In this document: piece after piece, positions 59,202 through 64,000 of the stretch
How the letters are laid out: each line of letters starts with the position of its first letter
Numbering within the stretch: position 1 is the stretch's first letter
NCBI RefSeq assembly: GCF_030605225.1
Contig: NZ_JAUWAV010000006.1
Location: 1 to 64,000, forward strand
From: Geoalkalibacter sp.
Lineage (GTDB): Bacteria > Desulfobacterota > Desulfuromonadia > Desulfuromonadales > Geoalkalibacteraceae
DNA length: 64,000 nt
Reading direction: 5' to 3'
The notes under the pieces: generated by a model
The model's input: only the letters and a program-made list of their open reading frames with translations
The model's database searches: none
What the model was told of the DNA's origin: nothing
Program-made: the position numbers and the translations under genes

Positions 59202-59666
59202 TCATGCCTTGATGTCGCTTCCACGGCGCCGAACCAGCAGATAAACCACCACGGCCAGCATGGCCAGATCGCGCAACAGCGCGAGCAGCACGCCATGCCG
59301 GCGCACCTCGTCATCCAAGGAAAAGCAGCCGCAGGGCACCTCCAGTCCTTGCCACAGGGCATAGCCGAGCACGCCGATGAACACCAGCAGCATGGCGCCC
59401 AAGGTTTCCAGCCCACCGCGCAGGCCCAACAGCGCTACAGCCCCCGCCCCAACTTCCAGCAGAGGCAGCAGCAGCGCCACCGGATCGATCCAGGCGGCGG
59501 GCAGCAATCCATAGCGCTCCACCTGCACGGCAAAGGCGTGCTGGTTGGCCAGCTTGATGACGCCGGCCAGGATGAACAATCCGGAGAGTCCCCAGAACAG
59601 CAGGCGGCAAATGAATCGCGACTGAAAAATTTTGGCCGCACCTTGTCGGAACCGAAAAGACAGCAC
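59202..59666 (-). CDS. MauE/DoxX-like membrane protein
   Basis: The gene codes for 154 residues with four transmembrane helices (LLFWGLSGLFILAGVIKLAN, ALLLPLLEVGAGAVALLGL, LGAMLLVFIGVLGYALWQG, AMLAVVVYLLVRRRG). A PCGCFSLDD motif before the last helix has the Cys pair typical of MauE proteins, which help form disulfides in periplasmic partners. The start is GTG at 59666, preceded by a GAGG site. It probably works with the downstream rhodanese in periplasmic thiol chemistry, which is an inference from linkage. Confidence 0.8.
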   Translation of the reverse strand: MLSFRFRQGAAKIFQSRFICRLLFWGLSGLFILAGVIKLANQHAFAVQVERYGLLPAAWIDPVALLLPLLEVGAGAVALLGLRGGLETLGAMLLVFIGVLGYALWQGLEVPCGCFSLDDEVRRHGVLLALLRDLAMLAVVVYLLVRRRGSDIKA

Positions 59667-59903
59667 GCATTAACCCTCGGCTAAAGCTTGTGATTTTAAT
59701 GGTTTCTCCATCCCAAATCCAATAGGAAGTTGCGAACAGAATAATGTTCACCATCGGAAAAACCGATCTTACTCGCACCCTGACAGATAGCCCATCGTTC
59801 CTGATTTCCCCTGGAGCCGATTAAAACTCTGGATTTTTGTCTGTCTTCCCGCGCCGGTTTTGCTATGGTAGCGGCACCATCATCGATCGACCGGGATGCC
59901 GCC

Positions 59904-60863
59904 GTGAACCCTGCCCTGCCCCAACTGCCCGAGGAATTTCTCGCCCTGCTCGCCTCCGTGGTGCCCGCCCCTCGCCGCGAGGCGGTGCTGGCGAGCTTTG
60001 CCGCCGAAAAGCCCGTGACCTTTCGCGCCAACCGCCTCAAAACAAGCCCGGCGCATCTGCGCGCGGAACTGGAGCAGGCGGGCTTTTCGCCCCAGCCCAT
60101 TCCCTGGTACGCCGACGCCTTTTCCCTGCCGCAAGAGGCCAAACGCGCCCTCACGGAATCGGCCGCCTTCTACGCGGGACGCCTCTACATCCAGAATCTC
60201 GCCAGCATGCTCGCGCCCCTGGCGCTTGATCCGCAGCCGGGCGAAACGGTGCTCGATCTGGCCGCCGCTCCCGGCGGCAAGGCCACGCAGATCGCTGCGC
60301 TCATGGGCAACGAGGGGCGCTTGTCGGTGGTCGAGGCCATCAAGCCGCGTTTTTTCCGCCTCAAGGCCAATCTGGAACAGCAGGGGGTGAGCATCGCCCG
60401 CGCCTTTCTCATGGACGGCCGTCTGGTGGGCCGCAAGTGCCCGCAGATGTTCGATCGCATTCTGCTGGATGCGCCCTGTTCTTCCGAAGCGCGCTTCACC
60501 CGCCTCGACCCAGGCAGTTGGGCGCACTGGAGTCCGCGCAAGGTCAAGGAAACCGCGCGCAAGCAAAAAGGGCTGATCGCCGCCGCCTGGGCCGCCCTCA
60601 AACCCGGCGGCACCCTGGTGTACTGCACCTGCTCTTTTTCACCTGAAGAAAACGAGTTGATCGTGCAGGAGCTGCTGCGCAAGCACGGCGCGGAGGCCGT
60701 CATCGAAGACTGGCGGCCCAAACTGGACAATGTTCAGGAGGGATTGAGCGACTGGCAGGGCAAAGCACTTAACCCCGAACTGGCGAAGACCCTGCGCATT
60801 CTGCCCGACGACGTCATGGACGGTTTTTACCTGGCGAAACTGCGCAAGAAGGATGCATCATGA
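59904..60863 (+). CDS. RNA m5C methyltransferase, RsmB/NSUN family
   Basis: The gene codes for 319 residues from GTG 59904 (an ATG at 59865 would add 13 residues but has no ribosome site). The SAM-binding motif LDLAAAPGGKATQIAALM is followed by motif IV LLDAPCSSEARF and motif VI VYCTCSFSPEENEL, providing the two catalytic cysteines of m5C methyltransferases. The N-terminal PUA-like segment (FRANRLKTSPAHLRAEL) resembles the NSUN-like rRNA or tRNA enzymes. The target base cannot be read from the sequence. It overlaps the downstream regulator by 4 bp. Confidence 0.9.
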   Translation: MNPALPQLPEEFLALLASVVPAPRREAVLASFAAEKPVTFRANRLKTSPAHLRAELEQAGFSPQPIPWYADAFSLPQEAKRALTESAAFYAGRLYIQNLASMLAPLALDPQPGETVLDLAAAPGGKATQIAALMGNEGRLSVVEAIKPRFFRLKANLEQQGVSIARAFLMDGRLVGRKCPQMFDRILLDAPCSSEARFTRLDPGSWAHWSPRKVKETARKQKGLIAAAWAALKPGGTLVYCTCSFSPEENELIVQELLRKHGAEAVIEDWRPKLDNVQEGLSDWQGKALNPELAKTLRILPDDVMDGFYLAKLRKKDAS

Positions 60864-61204
60864 GCAAGCCGCGCCAACCCACCACCCCGCCTCGCGCCCG
60901 CGAAACCCTGCGCCAGGCCCTCATCGCCCTGCTCGACGAAGCGGAGCTCTCGGCCAAGGACATTTCCGCGCACCTCGGCATCCGCGAAAAGGATGTCTAT
61001 GCTCATCTCGAACACATCCGCCGCAGTCTGCACGCGACCGGCGCCACCCTCGAAACCATCCCCGCCGCATGCCGCTCCTGCGGCTTTGTCTTCGCCAAGC
61101 GCGAACGCCTCACGCCCCCCGGAAAATGCCCGAACTGCCGCAAGGAAGCCATCAGCGATCCGCGTTTTCGAATCAAGGGAAAGCAAGAAAGGTCGCCCGA
61201 TTAA
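60860..61204 (+). CDS. HTH and zinc-ribbon transcriptional regulator
   Basis: The protein has 114 residues. A winged HTH (ALLDEAELSAKDISAHLGIR and a following recognition helix) is joined to a zinc ribbon formed by CRSCGFVF and CPNCRKEA. This fusion is a known small archaeal and bacterial family of predicted regulators. The ATG overlaps the methyltransferase stop by 4 bp, so it is translationally coupled. Its end overlaps, tail to tail, the stop of the HEPN gene. The target is unknown. Confidence 0.82.
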   Translation: MSKPRQPTTPPRARETLRQALIALLDEAELSAKDISAHLGIREKDVYAHLEHIRRSLHATGATLETIPAACRSCGFVFAKRERLTPPGKCPNCRKEAISDPRFRIKGKQERSPD

Positions 61205-61590
61205 GGGTTTGCCAAAACAGCGGAGACCTGAGCGACCAGGTCATGGATTTCAGCGAGAAGTTTGGATCGATCCAAGGGCTCATCCAGGACTTCGTAGGCC
61301 TCGTAACGAAACTGGACGGCAAAAGCGGTGAGCTCGACAAAACCCCACAGGGAATCAACCGGGATGCCGGTTTCTTCGAGAAGCAGAAGGAGATGACGGA
61401 TATTGTGAGTGCGGGGACATTCCTTTCCGAGCCAGGCGAGCCACGCCTTGAGGGCTTTTTCAACGCTCTGCTGAGCATGAAAGCCAAAAATTTCCCCGGG
61501 AAACGCCTGCGAATCGCACATGTTACCCAACGCCAGCAAGTCGCGGCGGGCAGCGGCGAGCAGCAGACCAGAGATTTCATTGTCGGACAT
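61201..61590 (-). CDS. HEPN-domain toxin-like protein
   Basis: The gene codes for 129 residues from ATG 61590. The HEPN helices are seen in FHAQQSVEKALKAWLAWLGK, and RTHNIRH supplies the R-x5-H motif used for RNase activity in HEPN toxins. The C-terminal helix (KLLAEIHDLVAQVSAVL) is typical. It overlaps the nucleotidyltransferase gene by 14 bp, forming an MNT/HEPN module. In such pairs the nucleotidyltransferase inactivates the HEPN RNase by adding nucleotides. Confidence 0.82.
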   Translation of the reverse strand: MSDNEISGLLLAAARRDLLALGNMCDSQAFPGEIFGFHAQQSVEKALKAWLAWLGKECPRTHNIRHLLLLLEETGIPVDSLWGFVELTAFAVQFRYEAYEVLDEPLDRSKLLAEIHDLVAQVSAVLANP

Positions 61591-61906
61591 AAACTTCGGT
61601 CCCCTCCTGCAACGCCCGAGCAATCACATGTCCGCTAGAAGATTGCCAGCGTTGCACTTCGTCACGGCTATAGACCAGAATATCCGTGGAGTAGGGCAAT
61701 CGACCGATGGCCCGCTCGAGACGTCCGATTTCACGCAGGCGACTGCGTTGCGGACCAAAGGGCTCATCTTCGATCACAAGCAGGTCCAGGTCCGATTCAG
61801 GACGATTGGTCCCTTTTGCCCAAGAACCGAAGAGGATAATCCGTTGCGGCCGAGCAGCCTCCACCAGCCTACGCACGATTTCCGGAAGTGCATCCATCGC
61901 GGTCAT
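61577..61906 (-). CDS. Minimal nucleotidyltransferase (MNT antitoxin-like)
   Basis: The gene codes for 109 residues from ATG 61906 (AGGGA ribosome site). The signature LFGSWAKGTNRPESDLDLLV contains the GS motif and the DxD metal pair of the pol-beta superfamily, with a third acidic residue in STDILVY. The small size places it with MntA-type antitoxins. It lies directly before and overlaps the HEPN gene. An alternative in-frame start three codons later exists (61897). Confidence 0.85.
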   Translation of the reverse strand: MTAMDALPEIVRRLVEAARPQRIILFGSWAKGTNRPESDLDLLVIEDEPFGPQRSRLREIGRLERAIGRLPYSTDILVYSRDEVQRWQSSSGHVIARALQEGTEVYVRQ

Positions 61907-62043
61907 TGTTAATCCCTGCACGAAAAGTTGACGACCGATTTCTATCCAAAATATGAAAAAACCACTCCCCCTGGCAAGGGTTTCCTGGCACGGGCAATCC
62001 TGTCGCATTGCTTTTCCCAGCCAAAGGGAATAGTGTAGTGCTC

Positions 62044-62156
62044 AAAAAGGGGAGTAGCATCCGGAATTCTTCCGGCCCGTCCTTCGTCAAGACGGTGGCG
62101 CAAGCCGCCCGGAGGCGGGAGCCGCGACGCCAGAGTCGAGCCTTGCAAGACCTTTG
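62044..62156 (+). ncRNA. yybP-ykoY (manganese) riboswitch upstream of terC
   Basis: The 5' core AAAGGGGAGTAGC (62046-62058) and the 3' core GCAAGACCTTTG (62145-62156) are the most conserved parts of yybP-ykoY aptamers. Between them lie several hairpins (CCGGAATTCTTCCGG, CCGTCCTTCGTCAAGACGG, GGCGCAAGCCGCC). The aptamer sits 75 bp before terC, a classic yybP-ykoY target. Mn2+ bound between the two cores would stabilise P1. Confidence 0.85.
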
Positions 62157-62197
62157 TCCACGCATGTACCATGCCGCGGGTAAGGGTCTTTTTTTTT
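62147..62197 (+). terminator. Riboswitch expression-platform terminator
   Basis: AAGACCTT (62147-62154), which is also the 3' strand of the aptamer's P1, can pair with AAGGGTCTT (62182-62190), which is followed by a run of nine Ts. Aptamer and terminator are therefore mutually exclusive, predicting readthrough when Mn2+ is bound. An alternative hairpin CGCGGG/CCCGCG (62175-62180 with 62199-62204) spans the T run. Confidence 0.6.
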
Positions 62198-62231
62198 GCC
62201 CGCGACACCATCGACGCGGAGGCAATAGACG

Positions 62232-63263
62232 ATGAATTCCCTCTGGATGTGGTTGGGCTTCAACCTGTTCGTTCTTGTATTGCTGGCTCTGGATCTCGGT
62301 CTGCTGCATCGCGGCGGCAAGGAAGTGGGCATTCGCGAAGCGCTGTTGCTGAGCCTGGGCTATTTTCTCCTGACGCTGATATTCGGGGCGGGGGTTTATC
62401 ATTTTCTCGGGAAAAGCGCCGGCATTGCTTTCTTTACCGGCTATCTCATCGAAAAAAGTCTGAGCGTCGACAATATTTTTGTTTTTGTGCTGATTTTCAG
62501 TCATTTCGCGGTGCCGCGCCAATACCAGCATCGGGTCCTATTCTGGGGGATTCTCGGCGCGCTGGTCATGCGTGCCACCCTGATCCTGACCGGAGCGGCA
62601 ATTATCGAGGCCTTTCACTGGGTCATCTATCTTTTCGGCGCATTTTTGCTGTTGACCGGCGGACGGATGCTGGTCACCGTCAATCAGGAACCCGACCTGC
62701 AGAACAACCGCCTCAACCGCTTGATCCGACGCCATTTCCGCGTTACGGAGGATTTTGAGGGATCCAGGTTTTTCTCGCGCCGAAACGGCATGATCTACCT
62801 CACACCGCTGATGGTGGTCCTGATCCTGGTCGAAGTGAGCGACGTGGTGTTTGCGCTGGATTCCATTCCGGCCATCTTCGCCATCACCACCGATCCGTTC
62901 ATCGTCTATACCTCCAATGTGTTTGCCATCCTCGGGCTGCGCGCGCTCTATTTCGCCCTGGTCGGCATCATTCATCGCTTTCACTACCTCAAATACGGCC
63001 TGTCCTTGGTCCTGATGGTGGTCGGCATCAAGATGATCGTCAATGCGGCCTTCGGCAAGGTCATTCCCACCGAAGCGGCCTTGCTGGTGACCGCCTTGCT
63101 GATCGGCGGATCGATGCTCGTATCCATGATCAAGACACGCGGACTGCCCAGGGACGTGGCCGCCGCCGAGGCCGTGCACGGCTGGGTGCCGGGCAGTCCG
63201 GCAAAGCCTCGGACCGCTGAAAAAACCGAGACGCCACTCACGAAAAACGAGCCACAGCCATGA
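62232..63263 (+). CDS. TerC family integral membrane protein (manganese-type exporter)
   Basis: The protein has 343 residues and seven to nine transmembrane helices. The family motifs IEKSLSVDNIFVFVLIF and ILVEVSDVVFALDSIPAIFA carry the paired Asp residues thought to bind Mn2+. TerC/Alx-type proteins export manganese or metallate secreted enzymes. The upstream yybP-ykoY riboswitch supports manganese-dependent control. A CGGAGG ribosome site precedes the ATG. The C-terminal tail (GSPAKPRTAEKTETPLTKNE) is hydrophilic. Confidence 0.92.
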   Translation: MNSLWMWLGFNLFVLVLLALDLGLLHRGGKEVGIREALLLSLGYFLLTLIFGAGVYHFLGKSAGIAFFTGYLIEKSLSVDNIFVFVLIFSHFAVPRQYQHRVLFWGILGALVMRATLILTGAAIIEAFHWVIYLFGAFLLLTGGRMLVTVNQEPDLQNNRLNRLIRRHFRVTEDFEGSRFFSRRNGMIYLTPLMVVLILVEVSDVVFALDSIPAIFAITTDPFIVYTSNVFAILGLRALYFALVGIIHRFHYLKYGLSLVLMVVGIKMIVNAAFGKVIPTEAALLVTALLIGGSMLVSMIKTRGLPRDVAAAEAVHGWVPGSPAKPRTAEKTETPLTKNEPQP

Positions 63264-63297
63264 AGATGGAACGCGTCGCCGCAAAGGAGCCTCGCAT

Positions 63298-64000
63298 ATG
63301 TCCGCAACCACCCCGTTGAGTCGTCGCCTGGCCCTTTGGCTCGCCTTGAGCGGCCTGGCCCTGCTCGTCTTTCTGGTCATGCGGCCGTTTTTCGCGCCCC
63401 TGGCCTGGGCGGGCATTCTGGCTTACATGTCCTGGCCGGTGGCGGCGCGCATTCGACGGGCCTGCCGCGGGCGCGACACCCTGGCCGCCGGGCTGACCAC
63501 GCTGCTTGCGGCGCTGATCCTGTTTGGGCCGCTGCTGTGGCTGGTGTGGCTCGCGCAGAAAGAGCTGGGGCAGATCTATCCCCTGTTGCAGGAGTTCATC
63601 GCCGAACCGCCGCCCCTACCCCACTGGCTGGAAAAAATCCCCTGGCTGGGCGCATGGATGGCCCAAATGCGCATCGAGGTGCTGGCCGACCCACAGGATC
63701 TCGTCGTCGCCCTCAAGGACTGGCTCAAGGATCACTCGCGACAGGCCGCGGCCCTGGCAGGCGGAGCGGGAAAAAACCTGATCAAGCTGCTCATGGTCAT
63801 GCTCATCCTGTTTTTCTTCTACCGCGACGGCGCACGCATCCTGCGCGAACTGCGGCATGTGCTGGCGCAGTTTCTCGGCCCCCGCGCCCATGGCTATCTC
63901 GCCTCGGTGGGTTCGACCACGCGCGCCGTGGTCTACGGCATCCTGCTCACCGCCCTGGTGCAGGGCACCCTGGCCGGGATGGGCTACGGCGTGGCGGGGT
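63298..64000 (+). CDS. AI-2E family transporter, N-terminal part (runs off window)
   Basis: An open frame from ATG 63298 (AAAGGAG ribosome site) continues past the window end with 234 codons seen. It opens MSATTPLSRRLALWLALSGL, then FFAPLAWAGILAYMSWPVAA, the typical double helix start of AI-2E/PerM permeases. A periplasmic-type helical domain and a LLMVMLILFFFYRDGARIL helix follow. The family includes sodium/proton antiporters and putative autoinducer exporters; the substrate is undetermined. It is 34 bp downstream of terC and could share its riboswitch-controlled transcript. Confidence 0.9.
   Translation, partial: MSATTPLSRRLALWLALSGLALLVFLVMRPFFAPLAWAGILAYMSWPVAARIRRACRGRDTLAAGLTTLLAALILFGPLLWLVWLAQKELGQIYPLLQEFIAEPPPLPHWLEKIPWLGAWMAQMRIEVLADPQDLVVALKDWLKDHSRQAAALAGGAGKNLIKLLMVMLILFFFYRDGARILRELRHVLAQFLGPRAHGYLASVGSTTRAVVYGILLTALVQGTLAGMGYGVAG

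Noticed and set aside
59837..59869. Sigma-70 promoter TTGTCT/TATGGT before the methyltransferase gene
   Set aside because: The spacing is 21 bp, too long for a working promoter.

Overview
The window is GC-rich and gene-dense. The gene content suggests a member of the Desulfuromonadota (a Geobacter/Desulfuromonas/Geoalkalibacter-like bacterium): a deltaproteobacterial-style T6SS, an uncommon yybP-ykoY/TerC pair, a MauE/rhodanese pair, a GTAGGGGCGC intergenic hairpin and a small tRNA-borne element with a CHC2/Toprim primase. This placement is an inference from gene content only.

Positions 1-27,412 (almost all minus strand) hold one complete type VI secretion locus. Read from its 5' end at 27.4 kb, it starts with a lone domain resembling the C-terminal domain of T6SS FHA proteins. 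It continues tssJ-K-L-M-tagF-tssA-B-C-hcp-tssE-F-G-clpV-vgrG and ends in an effector cassette: a DUF6484-like spike accessory, a small lipoprotein, a 1334-residue multidomain toxin, a two-helix membrane protein and an apparently inactive thiolase-fold protein. The toxin combines a lytic transglycosylase, a PAAR-like DUF4150 domain and a VasX-like membrane-active region. A truncated VapB antitoxin gene runs off the left edge.

Positions 27,894-36,942 hold a tRNA-Ala(GGC) gene and an ~9-kb integrated element whose 58-bp flanking repeats copy the 3' part of that tRNA. The element encodes a tyrosine integrase, a ribbon-helix-helix regulator with a promoter overlapping the integrase promoter, a CHC2/Toprim primase, a P-loop ATPase, an AlpA-like protein and several small unknown proteins. 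It has no capsid, packaging or conjugation gene. A repeated AAGGTCAY motif clusters near both ends, and paired TGTCATGTAA arm-like sites lie next to both attachment sites. This is the most likely undescribed system in the window: a satellite-like or plasmid-like self-replicating island.

Positions 37,000-64,000 look like ordinary chromosome. They hold a PQQ-type sugar dehydrogenase-like lipoprotein; a YhaO/YhaN-like nuclease-ATPase pair with a spermidine-synthase-like gene; an AcuI-type reductase with a crotonase; a nitroreductase; DoxX; a TetR-controlled RND efflux operon with two recognisable operators; a PIN/RHH toxin-antitoxin pair; PutA; an EF-hand/dockerin-like protein; a MauE/rhodanese pair; an m5C methyltransferase; an HTH-zinc-ribbon regulator; an MNT/HEPN toxin-antitoxin pair; a Mn-type yybP-ykoY riboswitch in front of terC; and a truncated AI-2E family permease at the right edge.
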